A program made the translations under genes and the position numbers. Positions 38,602-47,213 of a DNA stretch of 64,000 bases are shown piece after piece. The number at the start of each line of letters is the position of its first letter. Position 1 is the stretch's first letter. Origin of the DNA: Maritimibacter sp. (GTDB taxonomy: Bacteria; Pseudomonadota; Alphaproteobacteria; Rhodobacterales; Rhodobacteraceae); assembly GCA_011389895.1 (NCBI GenBank), contig JAABTN010000005.1:1-64000 (forward strand). The letters run 5' to 3'. The notes under the pieces are model-generated. The model was given only the letters and a program-made list of their open reading frames with translations, was not told the DNA's origin and searched no databases.

Positions 38602-38610
38602 GTCAGGGCG

Positions 38611-38994
38611 TCACGACAGTATCAGCGCCCGGCAGGCCCCGATCTGCTCCTCGGCGCGATCGGCGGCCCAGGTCGCATCGCGGGGATCGTCGTTGAACAC
38701 CGCACGGGCCAACAGGCGCGCTTGGGCATGTTTCGCCTCGATCCGGGCGGCTAGCGCGTTCTGCGCGGCGTCCGGGGGCGTCACGGCATCGAGAAGCGTG
38801 ATCATCGCCGCGCGCTCGGCCTCGGTCGCCTCGGGGTCCGCGCCGATGAGCCATTGGTGCTCCATGAGCGCCGAGAGACGCCCGGTGCAATGTGCGAAGG
38901 TCATCGTCAGCTCGCCCAGACCCCCCGCAGCGGCGGGGCCGGTCAACGCAAGCGCGGTGAGCACGCCGCGCGTAAAAGTTCGCACATTGCCCAT
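38611..38994 (-). CDS. Small exported protein of unknown function
   Basis: 127 residues with a probable signal peptide (FTRGVLTALALTGPAAAGG) and a helical mature part with two cysteines (AHCTGRL and IGACRAL) that could form a disulfide. Segments such as LSALMEHQWLIGADPEATEAERAAMITLLDAV resemble conserved hypothetical proteins of Rhodobacteraceae. I cannot assign a function. Same strand as cobS, 144 bases downstream of its stop, with a hairpin between them. Confidence 0.65.
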   Translation of the reverse strand: MGNVRTFTRGVLTALALTGPAAAGGLGELTMTFAHCTGRLSALMEHQWLIGADPEATEAERAAMITLLDAVTPPDAAQNALAARIEAKHAQARLLARAVFNDDPRDATWAADRAEEQIGACRALILS

Positions 38995-39090
38995 TTCTTG
39001 GACATTAAAGCCGGAATCCCGTCTGTAAAGTCAGCACATTGGAAACATGACACGGGGGATCGCTTTGCATGGGCCGCGCCCAAACGAAAC

Positions 39091-39112
39091 GGGCCGCCCC
39101 GAAGAGCGGCCC
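39091..39112 (-). terminator. Terminator-like hairpin after cobS
   Basis: Inverted repeat GGGCCGC/GCGGCCC; on the minus strand it is followed by GTTTCGTTTGGG, a weak T-rich tract. It lies 26 bases beyond the cobS stop. Confidence 0.6.
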
Positions 39113-39138
39113 GAGACACGAAACGAGAGGGGGCGGGG

Positions 39139-40125
39139 TTAGCCGAGCGCGACGGTCGCCGCGCTTTCCGGCAGCTCCTCGTCAAAACAGCGCTGGTAGA
39201 ATTCCGCCACCGTCTGACGCTCAAGCTCATCACATTTGTTGAGGAAGGTCAGGCGGAAGGAATAGCCCACATCGCGGAAGATCTCGGCATTCTGGGCCCA
39301 GTTGATCACCGTGCGCGGGCTCATCACCGTCGACAGGTCGCCGTTCATGAAGGCGGTCCGGGTGAGGTCGGCGACCGTCACCATCTGGCTCACGATCTGG
39401 CGGCCCTTCTCGGTGTTGTAATGCGGCGACTTGGCGAGCACGATGTTGGTTTCGGCGTCATGGCTGAGATAATTCAGCGTCGCGACAAGGCTCCAACGGT
39501 CCATCTGCGCCTGGTTGATCTGCTGAACACCGTGATAAAGACCGGTGGTATCGCCAAGACCCACGGTGTTGGCGGTGGCGAACAGGCGGAAGAACGGGTT
39601 CGGCGTCAGGATCTTGTTCTGGTCCAGAAGGGTCAGCTTGCCGTCCGTCTCAAGCACGCGCTGGATCACGAACATGACGTCGGCGCGGCCCGCGTCGTAT
39701 TCGTCGAACACGATGGCGACCGGGTTGCGCAACGCCCAAGGCAGGATACCTTCCTGAAACTCGGTCACCTGCTTGCCATCCTTGAGCTTGATCGCATCCT
39801 TGCCGATCAGGTCGATCCGGCTGATGTGGCTGTCAAGGTTCACCCGCACCGTGGGCCAGTTCAGCCGCGCGGCGATCTGTTCGATATGGGTCGACTTGCC
39901 GGTGCCGTGGTAGCCCTGGATCATCACCCGGCGGTTGTTGCGAAACCCGGCAAGAATGGCGAGCGACGTGTCGGGGTCGAATTTATAGGTGCTGTCGATC
40001 TCCGGCACCCGGTCGCTCCGGTCGGCAAACCCCTTTACCATCATGTTGGTATCAATGCCCAACAGATCCCGAACCGAAACGTCTTCGGTGGGTTTTGCGT
40101 TGATGTCGCTGGTGCCGTCCGCCAT
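39139..40125 (-). CDS. cobS: Aerobic cobaltochelatase subunit CobS
   Basis: AAA+ (MoxR-like) ATPase of the CobNST cobaltochelatase, 328 residues. Walker A is [15 protein letters not shown], Walker B is [17 protein letters not shown], and [29 protein letters not shown] covers sensor 1 and the arginine region. The N-terminal [19 protein letters not shown] is typical of CobS. ATG 40125 with GAGGA upstream is preferred; the track adds a TTG codon. In many alphaproteobacteria cobS and cobT are adjacent; here two small genes separate them. Confidence 0.95.
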   Translation of the reverse strand: MADGTSDINAKPTEDVSVRDLLGIDTNMMVKGFADRSDRVPEIDSTYKFDPDTSLAILAGFRNNRRVMIQGYHGTGKSTHIEQIAARLNWPTVRVNLDSHISRIDLIGKDAIKLKDGKQVTEFQEGILPWALRNPVAIVFDEYDAGRADVMFVIQRVLETDGKLTLLDQNKILTPNPFFRLFATANTVGLGDTTGLYHGVQQINQAQMDRWSLVATLNYLSHDAETNIVLAKSPHYNTEKGRQIVSQMVTVADLTRTAFMNGDLSTVMSPRTVINWAQNAEIFRDVGYSFRLTFLNKCDELERQTVAEFYQRCFDEELPESAATVALG

Positions 40126-40259
40126 CAAGGTATCCTCAGCCTTCGTTTTATCCGAGGCGCAACATAACGGTTTCGGACGCGAGCGAAAGGGGGGCCGGGC
40201 GGCCTGCTGTGGACAGCCGGTGATTTTCGCCTAGAGTGACGTCAGGTTTGTGAGGGTGC

Positions 40260-40802
40260 ATGGCGACACGTGACGACATCGAGACATGGATCGCGCGCAC
40301 CGCCCTCGGTGATCGCCGCGCGTTCCAGAACCTCTATGATCACACCTCCGCGAAACTCTTCGGGATCGCCCTTCGTGTGTTGAAGGACAGGGCCGAGGCA
40401 GAGGACGCACTTCAGGAGGTGTTCGTCAAGATCTGGCGCGGTGCAAAGAAATATCAGGCCGGGAAAGCCAGCCCGATGACATGGCTTATCACGATCGCGC
40501 GAAACCATTCGATTGATCGTCTGCGGGCGCGCAGGGGCGACCATGACGGCGACGACAAGATCGCCGAAATGCCCGACATGGCCCCCGGGGCCGAGGCCCG
40601 CGTGGTCGCCATGGGCGAGGCGCGGCGGATCGAGGAGTGTTTCGAGACACTCGAAGGACAAAAGGCCGAGGCGGTGCGCCGGGCCTATCTGGATGGTGAG
40701 ACCTATGCGGATCTTGCCGAGCGGTTTTCCGTGCCGCTCAACACGATGAGAACATGGCTGCGACGCAGCCTGATCAAGCTGAGGGAATGTCTGGAGCCAT
40801 GA
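40260..40802 (+). CDS. ECF sigma factor (SigK-like)
   Basis: Group 4 sigma factor, 180 residues. Region 2 is YDHTSAKLFGIALRVLKDRAEAEDALQEVFVKIWRGAKKY and SPMTWLITIARNHSIDRLR; region 4 is LEGQKAEAVRRAYLDGETYADLAERFSVPLNTMRTWLRRSLIKLRECL. It directly precedes an anti-sigma gene of the RskA type, with overlapping stop/start (ATGA), so the two proteins are made together. It is divergent from cobS with a 134-base intergenic region. Such sigma factors usually control their own operon and nearby targets; the fasciclin and MsrB genes downstream are the obvious candidates. Confidence 0.92.
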   Translation: MATRDDIETWIARTALGDRRAFQNLYDHTSAKLFGIALRVLKDRAEAEDALQEVFVKIWRGAKKYQAGKASPMTWLITIARNHSIDRLRARRGDHDGDDKIAEMPDMAPGAEARVVAMGEARRIEECFETLEGQKAEAVRRAYLDGETYADLAERFSVPLNTMRTWLRRSLIKLRECLEP

Positions 40803-41473
40803 GCGACAGCGATGTGCCAGAAGACGACCGCGCCCGAGCCGGCGAATACGTGCTCGGGTTGATGGCGCCGGACGAGGCGGCGGTGTTTGCCGACCGCCTG
40901 TCGCGCGATGCGGCGCTCTCGGCGCTTGTCCTGCGCTGGCAAGAAGACTTCGCGGTGCTGGCCGAAGAGATCGACGAGGTCGCGCCACCCGCCCGCGTGC
41001 GCCGCCGGATCGAGGCACGGTTGTTTGACGACACCCGCACGCCGTGGTGGATCGCCCCCGGTGTAATGGGGCTTCTGGCCGCCACGCTCGCGCTTGTCCT
41101 TGTCCTGTCGCCGATCACCACCGGCGTGCGCCCGCCTGACGAGCCGCTCTACCACGCCGACCTGGCCGGTGACAGCGGCACGCTCATCCTTGCAGCAGGC
41201 TATGACGGGGAAACCGGCGAGCTTTATGTCGAACCCTACCGTGCGCCCGATGCGGGCACGGCACATGAGCTGTGGCTGATCGCGGGCGACGATGCGCCCG
41301 TGTCGCTTGGCCTCCTGCCCGCCGAGGAGCCCGCCCGGCTGGCCATCGCCGCGCCCTTGGCCGAGGCGCTGGAGGGCGGCGTTCTGGCCATTTCGGTCGA
41401 GCCACCGACCGGCTCGCCCACCGGTGCGCCCACGGGCCCGGTGATCGCCACGGGCGAAGTCACGACCCTGTGA
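40799..41473 (+). CDS. Membrane anti-sigma factor, RskA/anti-sigma-K family
   Basis: 224 residues. The N-terminal cytoplasmic part (GEYVLGLMAPDEAAVFADRLSRDAALSALVLRWQEDFAVL) has the RskA anti-sigma fold without the zinc-type HxxxCxxC motif. One membrane segment follows (WWIAPGVMGLLAATLALVLVLSPI, about 80-105). The periplasmic domain contains GTAHELWLIAGDDAPVSLG, characteristic of anti-sigma-K, and a repetitive tail (PTGSPTGAPTGP). Start at ATG 40799 overlapping the sigma stop; the track's 40754 start lies inside the sigma gene. Release of the sigma factor probably follows proteolysis or redox change of this protein. Confidence 0.9.
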   Translation: MSDSDVPEDDRARAGEYVLGLMAPDEAAVFADRLSRDAALSALVLRWQEDFAVLAEEIDEVAPPARVRRRIEARLFDDTRTPWWIAPGVMGLLAATLALVLVLSPITTGVRPPDEPLYHADLAGDSGTLILAAGYDGETGELYVEPYRAPDAGTAHELWLIAGDDAPVSLGLLPAEEPARLAIAAPLAEALEGGVLAISVEPPTGSPTGAPTGPVIATGEVTTL

Positions 41474-41589
41474 TCGGGTTTTCCTGAAAAAAATCCTACT
41501 GCCCTGAAACTCATCCCCGGCGCGCTCCGTGGGTTCAGGTGATCCCGGCCAAAAAGGCTGGGACACACATGAAACCAAGGAGAAACCAC

Positions 41590-42141
41590 ATGCTTCGCAA
41601 GACACTTCTGACCGCAGGTACCGCAGTCGCCCTGACCGCTGGCACGGCTTTCGCCGACAACCCCATGGTGGGTGGCGCTGCAATGTTCGCGGACAAGACC
41701 ATCGTCGAGAACGCCGTGAATTCCGCCGACCACACCACGCTCGTCGCCGCCGTACAGGCCGCCGGGCTTGTCGAAACGCTGTCCGGCCCCGGCCCGTTCA
41801 CCGTGTTTGCGCCGACCAACGCGGCCTTTGAAAACCTCGCCGCCGGCACGGTCGAAGATCTGCTCAAGCCCGAGAACAAGGACGCGCTGACCACGGTTCT
41901 GACCTGTCACGTCGTCGCGGCAGATGCCATGTCGATGGCGATCAAGGGCATGATCGACGATGATGGCGGTATGCACCCGGTCGAAACTGTCGGTGGATGC
42001 ATGCTTCAGGCCAGCTACGAAGGCGACACCGTCATGTTGGAAGACGAACGTGGCCGCGTGGCCGAAGTGACCATCGCGGACGTCGATCAGTCGAACGGCG
42101 TGATCCACGTGATCGATGAGGTGCTCCTGCCGGCGATGTAA
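41590..42141 (+). CDS. Exported fasciclin (FAS1) domain protein
   Basis: 183 residues with a Sec signal peptide (LLTAGTAVALTAGTAFA) and one FAS1 domain: TIVENAVNSADHTTLVAAVQAAGLVETLSGPGPFTVFAPTNAAFENL is box H1 and the C-terminal IADVDQSNGVIHVIDEVLLP is box H2. FAS1 proteins act in adhesion and envelope association. Two cysteines (TCHVV, GGCML) may pair. ATG 41590 follows AAGGAG by 7 bases; the track's 41539 is wrong. It lies 116 bases after the anti-sigma gene, like the FAS1 proteins MPT70/MPT83 controlled by SigK/RskA in mycobacteria. Confidence 0.93.
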   Translation: MLRKTLLTAGTAVALTAGTAFADNPMVGGAAMFADKTIVENAVNSADHTTLVAAVQAAGLVETLSGPGPFTVFAPTNAAFENLAAGTVEDLLKPENKDALTTVLTCHVVAADAMSMAIKGMIDDDGGMHPVETVGGCMLQASYEGDTVMLEDERGRVAEVTIADVDQSNGVIHVIDEVLLPAM

Positions 42142-42164
42142 GACGCCCGGCGGATCGAGCAGCC

Positions 42165-42191
42165 GGGCCGGGGCCACATGCGCCCCGGCCC
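42165..42191 (+). terminator. Strong hairpin between fasciclin and msrB genes
   Basis: Perfect 10-bp stem GGGCCGGGGC/GCCCCGGCCC with a 7-base loop, 12 bases before the msrB ribosome binding site. It lacks a T-tract, so it may attenuate or stabilise the mRNA rather than end transcription. Confidence 0.5.
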
Positions 42192-42214
42192 GCGACCGAA
42201 ACAAGGAGGACATC

Positions 42215-42688
42215 ATGCAACGTCGCCATTTCCTGACAACCACGCTCTGCGTCCTGGCCGCCCCGGCCACCCCGGTCTTTGCCGGCAAAGCGGGCGTCAT
42301 CTATGCCGTGACCCGGTCTGAGGAAGAGTGGCGCCAGATGCTGACCGACCTTCAGTTCGAGGTGATGCGCGAAGATGGCACGGAACGCGCCTATACCTCG
42401 CCCCTCCACGACGAAACCCGCGACGGCACCTATGCGTGCCGGGGGTGCGCGCAGGCGGTCTATGCGTCCGAGACCAAGTATGACAGCAAAACCGGCTGGC
42501 CTTCTTTCACGGACAATATTCCCGGCGCGATTGGGACCAAAGCCGACCGGTCGCTTTTCGCCACCCGGACCGAATGCCACTGCGCGCGCTGCGGCTCGCA
42601 CCTGGGCCATATCTTCGATGACGGGCCACCACCCACGGGCAAGCGACACTGCATCAACGGTGTCAGCCTCGTGTTCCGGCCAGCCTGA
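42215..42688 (+). CDS. msrB: Exported methionine-(R)-sulfoxide reductase MsrB
   Basis: 157 residues. An N-terminal signal (QRRHFLTTTLCVLAAPATPVFA, with a twin-arginine pair) is followed by the MsrB domain. Zinc cysteines are in YACRGCAQAVY and CARCGSHLGH; the catalytic cysteine is in GKRHCINGVSLVF. TGWPSFTDNIPGA is the substrate loop. It repairs oxidised methionine in periplasmic proteins. The start ATG 42215 has AAGGAGGA 4-5 bases upstream. Export together with the sigma/anti-sigma/fasciclin neighbours suggests a periplasmic oxidative-stress response. Confidence 0.93.
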   Translation: MQRRHFLTTTLCVLAAPATPVFAGKAGVIYAVTRSEEEWRQMLTDLQFEVMREDGTERAYTSPLHDETRDGTYACRGCAQAVYASETKYDSKTGWPSFTDNIPGAIGTKADRSLFATRTECHCARCGSHLGHIFDDGPPPTGKRHCINGVSLVFRPA

Positions 42689-43045
42689 GGGCGCGCGCCC
42701 ACACAGGTATCAGAACGGGTCCGGGCCCCAATGGTCCGGCTCCCAGCGGCGGGCCGATTTGTCTGTCCCGTCCCCCGGTCCGCCGCAGAGCCCCATCCCG
42801 CGCGACAGCGTCGGGGTGGGGTTTGCGTCGCCGAAGGCCCATTGGCCCGGGCGACGCCTCGCCACGGGGTGAGAGACGAATTCTGCACCGGTTTCGATCG
42901 GGGCAGGTCCGGAGGGGGCCGCAACCCAGTCAAGCGGCCCCTCCGGTGCGGTGGATCGACGCGCAAGCCCCCCGGTCCACCGCGATCCCCGCCCTCCATC
43001 AACATCTGGCTTGCCATACGCGCGCCCGGGTGGCACTCGACGCGC
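42689..43045. other. Gap without a supported gene
   Basis: 357 bases between msrB and the EF-hand gene. Both strands are open for long stretches because of high GC. A minus-strand frame (42710-43036) ending in SARRWEPDHWGPDPF looks slightly protein-like, but has no good start, no ribosome binding site and no known motif. I see no promoter or repeat that I can defend. Confidence 0.5.
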
Positions 43046-43642
43046 ATGATCATCTCGGACCTCTCCCGTTTTCCGCGCCTCCCGCGCGTCTTGGGGCTGG
43101 CGCTTTGCCTTGTCGCTCCCGTGGCTTTAGCCGAGACCGGGCGTGATCCGGCCTCTGTGCCCCTGCCCGCCGAGACCCGGCTCAAGCTCAAACTCGGGGC
43201 CGAGGCCGAGATTGCCCGCTACCACGCGGCTTTTGACGCCATGGCCCCGGACGGGGCGCTGTTCCTGCTCGGCCCTAACACGACGCGCGAAATTCAGGCC
43301 GCGGCGGACCGGGCGCGGGTGTTCCTTCTCTACCAGCAATATGATCTCGACGGGGACGGTGCGGTCAGCCGCGAGGAATACGACCGGCATGCGGATGTGA
43401 CTTGGGGCACCGATCTTGAGGACGCCGGACGGACCGTGCTGGAGCAGGAATGGGACCGCGCCGATCTTGACCGCGACGGGGCGATCAGCGCCGAGGAATT
43501 GCGCACCCTCGCGCTCTCGCTTCACCCGGTGCCGCCCGACCGGGCCCCGTCGGAGATAGAGCTTGCGATCCTCGCGATGGATCTTGATGGCGACGGGTTC
43601 GTCTACTGGGACGAGGTCGCGCGCGTGCTTTCGGCCCGCTGA
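43046..43642 (+). CDS. Exported EF-hand protein
   Basis: 198 residues with a signal peptide (RVLGLALCLVAPVALAETG) and three EF-hand loops: DLDGDGAVSREE, DLDRDGAISAEE and [12 protein letters not shown], each with the D-x-D-x-D/G-x-x-x-x-x-E pattern that binds Ca2+. The start ATG 43046 gives the signal peptide; the track's 42731 extends far into the gap. The 3' end overlaps the convergent GMC oxidoreductase gene by 40 bases. The role is probably periplasmic calcium binding or sensing; nothing more specific can be said. Confidence 0.85.
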   Translation: MIISDLSRFPRLPRVLGLALCLVAPVALAETGRDPASVPLPAETRLKLKLGAEAEIARYHAAFDAMAPDGALFLLGPNTTREIQAAADRARVFLLYQQYDLDGDGAVSREEYDRHADVTWGTDLEDAGRTVLEQEWDRADLDRDGAISAEELRTLALSLHPVPPDRAPSEIELAILAMDLDGDGFVYWDEVARVLSAR

Positions 43643-45267
43643 GGATCGGACCCGCGCCGGATCATCTCTGCCGCGCGTTCGGCGATCATGATCGTCGGCG
43701 CGTTGGTGTTGCCGCCGATCAGGCTGGGCATGACCGAGGCATCGACAACCCGAAGCCCCGTCATACCATGCACCCGCAACGCCGGGTCCACCACCGCCAT
43801 GTCGTCCACCCCCATCTTGCAGGTGCCCACGGGGTGATAGACGGTATCGGCGCGCGCGCGGATGTGACGTTCCCAATCCGCATCGGTCAGCGCACCGTCC
43901 ATCCCGAACAGCTCGCGGTCGCGAAAGCGGTCCATGGCCGGGGCTTCAAGAATGTCGCGGGTCATTTTCGCCCCCGCGATCAGGGTCTCAAGATCCCGCG
44001 GGTCGCTGAGAAAGGCAGGGTCGATCTCGGGCGCGGCGAGCGGATCGGGCGAGGCAAGGCGCACCTCGCCCCGGCTTTTGGGCCGCAGCACGCAGACGTG
44101 GCAGGAATAGCCATGGCCAAGGTGCAGCTTGCGGGCGTGATCTTCGAGCATGGCGATGACGAAATGAAGCTGCACATCGGGCCTGTCCTGTGCGGGGTCG
44201 GACTTCAAAAACCCGCAGGCCTCGGCAAAGGGCGAGGCGATCATGCCGTCACCCGTCTTGCGCCAGGTCATCACATGTTTGGCCAGCGCCACGGTGCCCG
44301 ACAGCCCGATCCCGAAATTGTCCCTGTCCTTAGAACGGTAGGTGAAGATGAAATCAAGGTGGTCTTGAAGGTTCTTGCCGACGCCCGGCAGATCGTGAAC
44401 CGGGGTGATCGCGTGGCGCGCGATTTCGTTTCCGGGGCCGATCCCCGACAGGAGCAAAAGCTGCGGTGAATTGAAGGCCCCGCCGCACAAGATCACCTCG
44501 CGCCGGGCCGCAACGCGGTGGTGTTTGCGCCTCCGGCGATAGGCGACACCGGTTGCGCGGCGCCCCTCGGTGATCACGCGGGTCGCCTGCGCCCCGGTCA
44601 GAATGGTCAGGTTTGCCCGCGTGTCGCGGATCGGACGCAGGTAGGCGGCCGAGGCCGAGCAACGTTCGCCCCTTCGGTCGGGGTCGTGAAACTGCGTCAC
44701 CTGAAAGAACCCGACGCCCTCGTTCTCGCCGGTGTTGAAATCCGCCCGTTCGCGGTGCTGGCACTCGGTCGCGGCCTTAATAAAAGCGTGCGACACTCGG
44801 CGTGGACTGCGTTGGTTCGCGACCTGAAGCGGGCCATCGCCGCCATGTGCATCGTCCGCGCCGTTCTCGTTCGCTTCGGCTTTTTGAAAATACGGCAGAC
44901 AGTCGTCCCAGCCCCAGCCGGTGCATCCCGCGTCCTCCCATGCGTCGTAGTCATTTTTGTGCCCTCGGATATAGAGCATGGCGTTGATCGCGCTCGATCC
45001 GCCCAGCCCGCGTCCGCGCGGCTGGTAACCGCGCCGCCCGTTCAACCCCGGTTGTGGCACGGTCTTGTAGGCCCAGTTCGCGGTCTTGGCGTAGCCCGGC
45101 AGGATCGCGGCGGCCCCCGCAGGCGCGCGCACCAAGACGCCCTCGTTGTCCCCGCCTGCTTCGAGCAGGCACACGGTGATCTCGGGGTCCTCGCTCAGAC
45201 GTGCGGCCAGCGTCGCGCCGGCCGATCCACCGCCGACGATCACGTAATCGAAGCTGCCTTGTGCCAT
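43603..45267 (-). CDS. GMC-family oxidoreductase (choline dehydrogenase-like)
   Basis: FAD enzyme, 554 residues. The ADP-binding motif is [22 protein letters not shown] signatures are [27 protein letters not shown] and [17 protein letters not shown]; the catalytic region is [13 protein letters not shown] and [19 protein letters not shown]. It oxidises an alcohol with transfer to the respiratory chain; choline is a guess from similarity, and no betaine aldehyde dehydrogenase gene is adjacent. It overlaps the EF-hand gene tail to tail by 40 bases. Confidence 0.92.
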   Translation of the reverse strand: MAQGSFDYVIVGGGSAGATLAARLSEDPEITVCLLEAGGDNEGVLVRAPAGAAAILPGYAKTANWAYKTVPQPGLNGRRGYQPRGRGLGGSSAINAMLYIRGHKNDYDAWEDAGCTGWGWDDCLPYFQKAEANENGADDAHGGDGPLQVANQRSPRRVSHAFIKAATECQHRERADFNTGENEGVGFFQVTQFHDPDRRGERCSASAAYLRPIRDTRANLTILTGAQATRVITEGRRATGVAYRRRRKHHRVAARREVILCGGAFNSPQLLLLSGIGPGNEIARHAITPVHDLPGVGKNLQDHLDFIFTYRSKDRDNFGIGLSGTVALAKHVMTWRKTGDGMIASPFAEACGFLKSDPAQDRPDVQLHFVIAMLEDHARKLHLGHGYSCHVCVLRPKSRGEVRLASPDPLAAPEIDPAFLSDPRDLETLIAGAKMTRDILEAPAMDRFRDRELFGMDGALTDADWERHIRARADTVYHPVGTCKMGVDDMAVVDPALRVHGMTGLRVVDASVMPSLIGGNTNAPTIMIAERAAEMIRRGSDPQRAESTRATSSQ

Positions 45268-45315
45268 GACGGTCTCCTCCCGCCTCCAAGTAGAGGTTCG
45301 GGGAGACGCGTCTGT

Positions 45316-46191
45316 CTAGGGTGACGCAGCGGAAATTTTGGTGGGGTTCGGGCCGGGCGGGCCATGCGCGTGGAGGGCGCGAAGCGGGGCGGCGTTGCGC
45401 GTCGCCCAAGCGTCCAAGGGCTCGGGCGCACGCCCCAGCGTTGTTTCAATATCGCCAGATTGGACGGGGTCGGGTTTCAGCCGGGGCAGCGTGTGCAGGA
45501 GCAGCATGACGGCGATAAAGGACCACCGCGCGCCGTTTCGGCGGGCGTGGCGCACATAGGCCGTGACCGACAAAGGTGCATAGCGAAAGTGCGTGCCTGC
45601 GGCTTGGTTCACAACCCTCAGGGCCGCGTCAAAGCCCATGGTCTGCCCCGTTGTGACGCGCAGTGCCTTTGGCTCGCGTTGCGCGGTCAGCGCATGGGCG
45701 GCCATTTCGCCCACGTGCCGGGCCGACACCCAGTCAAGGCCAAGCCGCCCGGCGGGCAGGATGATGCGCCACGACCGGCGAAGCTCTTCCGACAGGGTGG
45801 TGGTCAGGTTTTCCATGAAATAGCCGGGGCGAATGAAGCAATGCGCAAACCCCATATCCCGGTTCACCGCTTCGATCTTGGCATGTGGCAGGTAGGATTT
45901 TCGCTCGGCACCCGCGACCGAGAGAAAGACGATCCGGGTGCTTCGGTCGTAGCGTTCCAACATGGTGCGAAAGGGGGCAGGATCGGCGATATGGGGCGGG
46001 CGCAGAAGAACGATCGCGTCGAACGGTCCGTCCGGGGCGTCGCCCTTTTCGAAATCGACGCGCGCGGCGGGGTCCGTGGCTCTCGATGGATCGCGCCGGC
46101 CGGACATAACCTCGTGGCCTTGGCCGTTGAGAGCGCGCAAGACCTCTTGCCCGACCGTGCCTGTCGCGCCGGTCACCAGGATGCGGCTCAC
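45316..46191 (-). CDS. NmrA/SDR-like NAD(P)-binding protein
   Basis: 291 residues with an N-terminal Rossmann loop ILVTGATGTVGQEVLRAL and ARVDFEKGD, then IVFLSVAGAERKSYLPHAKIEAVNRDMGFAHCFIRPGYFMENL, as in atypical SDR proteins (NmrA, azoreductase-like). Substrate unknown. It starts with GTG, overlapping the stop of the J-domain gene by four bases (GTGA), so it is cotranslated with it. It lies 48 bases upstream of the GMC oxidoreductase gene. Confidence 0.85.
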   Translation of the reverse strand: MSRILVTGATGTVGQEVLRALNGQGHEVMSGRRDPSRATDPAARVDFEKGDAPDGPFDAIVLLRPPHIADPAPFRTMLERYDRSTRIVFLSVAGAERKSYLPHAKIEAVNRDMGFAHCFIRPGYFMENLTTTLSEELRRSWRIILPAGRLGLDWVSARHVGEMAAHALTAQREPKALRVTTGQTMGFDAALRVVNQAAGTHFRYAPLSVTAYVRHARRNGARWSFIAVMLLLHTLPRLKPDPVQSGDIETTLGRAPEPLDAWATRNAAPLRALHAHGPPGPNPTKISAASP

Positions 46192-46817
46192 CGGAAGCTA
46201 CGGCTTTCCTTGATCTGGTCCCAGGCCCAGACGACCTCTTGCAACTGGTCTTCCTGCGACCGGTCGCCGCCGTTCATGTCGGGATGAAGCACCTTGATCA
46301 ACGCCTTGTAGGCCTTGCGCACCTCGGCCTTGGTCCAGTGGTCCTTGGCATCGAGGATCTCGATTGCGCGGCGTTCCTTCGGGGGCAGGCGGCGAGTCGC
46401 GCCGGTGGTGGATTTGCCCGGGTTCTGCGTCGCGTTGCCGCCCAGAACCTGATGCGGGTCATCCACGCCCAGCCGGGCCCATGCCCGTTCCTCGGCGCTT
46501 TGCTTGAAGTCCTTGGTCTCGCGTTCCCAGACGCGATCTTTCGCGGCCTGTTCGTCCATTTCTTCCTCGGTCGCGCCGTTGAAGAAATTCCACTTCAAAT
46601 TGTATTCGCGGACGTGTTCCTTGCAAAACCACAGGTATTCGTCGAGATGATCGGGGCTCCGGGGCGCGCGGTATTGCCCCTGTTCCTCGCATCCCGGATG
46701 CTCACATATCTTGGTCGAGGTCTCGAACGCCCCCGACATGCCGCGCTTGCCGCGTGGCTTTTTCTTCTTCGAGGCCGACACCGAGATGTCAAAACCGAAA
46801 GGATCGTCTTTGTTCAT
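46188..46817 (-). CDS. J-domain (DnaJ-like) protein
   Basis: 209 residues. The J domain is at the C-terminus: HWTKAEVRKAYKALIKVLHPDMNGGDRSQEDQLQEVVWAWDQIK, with the essential HPD. The first part contains EHPGCEEQGQYRAP and EYLWFCKEHVREYNLKWNFFNG, a cysteine/histidine-bearing segment found in this alphaproteobacterial family. It should stimulate DnaK. The track's 47168 start would run through bolA; ATG 46817 is chosen. It is divergent from bolA, and in many alphaproteobacteria bolA, this gene, cobS and cobT are neighbours. Confidence 0.9.
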   Translation of the reverse strand: MNKDDPFGFDISVSASKKKKPRGKRGMSGAFETSTKICEHPGCEEQGQYRAPRSPDHLDEYLWFCKEHVREYNLKWNFFNGATEEEMDEQAAKDRVWERETKDFKQSAEERAWARLGVDDPHQVLGGNATQNPGKSTTGATRRLPPKERRAIEILDAKDHWTKAEVRKAYKALIKVLHPDMNGGDRSQEDQLQEVVWAWDQIKESRSFR

Positions 46818-46937
46818 CGCACCACTCTTCTCGACTCGGACGAGGGAGTTTAGACTTTTTTGGGCGCATGAGAAGGGGGGCGGGGGAAAATTGCCGGTCA
46901 AGATGACTTGTCTGTGACCGATTTGTACGAGGGAAAC

Positions 46938-47195
46938 ATGGCAAAAACAGATGAAATCGAAGCTGCGCTGAGCGGGGCGTTCGCGCCAAGCACGCTTGAG
47001 GTGATCAACGAGAGCGCGCAACATGCCGGGCATGCGGGCGATGACGGGTCGGGCGAAAGCCATTTTCGCGTGCGGATCAAGGCGGCGGCTTTTGCCGGGG
47101 TGTCGCGCATCGACCGGCACCGCATGGTGCACAAGGCGCTGGGGGCCCCGCTGATCGGGGACATTCACGCGCTGGCGCTGGAAATTTCGGACTAG
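46938..47195 (+). CDS. bolA: BolA family protein
   Basis: 85 residues: IEAALSGAFAPSTLEVINESAQHAGH, SHFRVRIKAAAFAGVSRIDRHRMVHKAL and DIHALALEI match the BolA fold (class II KH-like), with the invariant RxxRHRMV-type helix. BolA proteins bind monothiol glutaredoxins and help Fe-S cluster handling, or bind DNA. The start ATG 46938 has GAGGGA 5 bases upstream. A 120-base divergent spacer with the J-domain gene should hold both promoters. Confidence 0.94.
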   Translation: MAKTDEIEAALSGAFAPSTLEVINESAQHAGHAGDDGSGESHFRVRIKAAAFAGVSRIDRHRMVHKALGAPLIGDIHALALEISD

Positions 47196-47213
47196 GCTCT
47201 GAGGAGATTGGCG

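Noticed and set aside
42710-43036. 108-residue minus-strand ORF between msrB and the EF-hand gene
   Set aside because: C-terminal RRWEPDHWGPDPF looks protein-like, but there is no start signal, domain or hydrophobic/charge pattern to support it.
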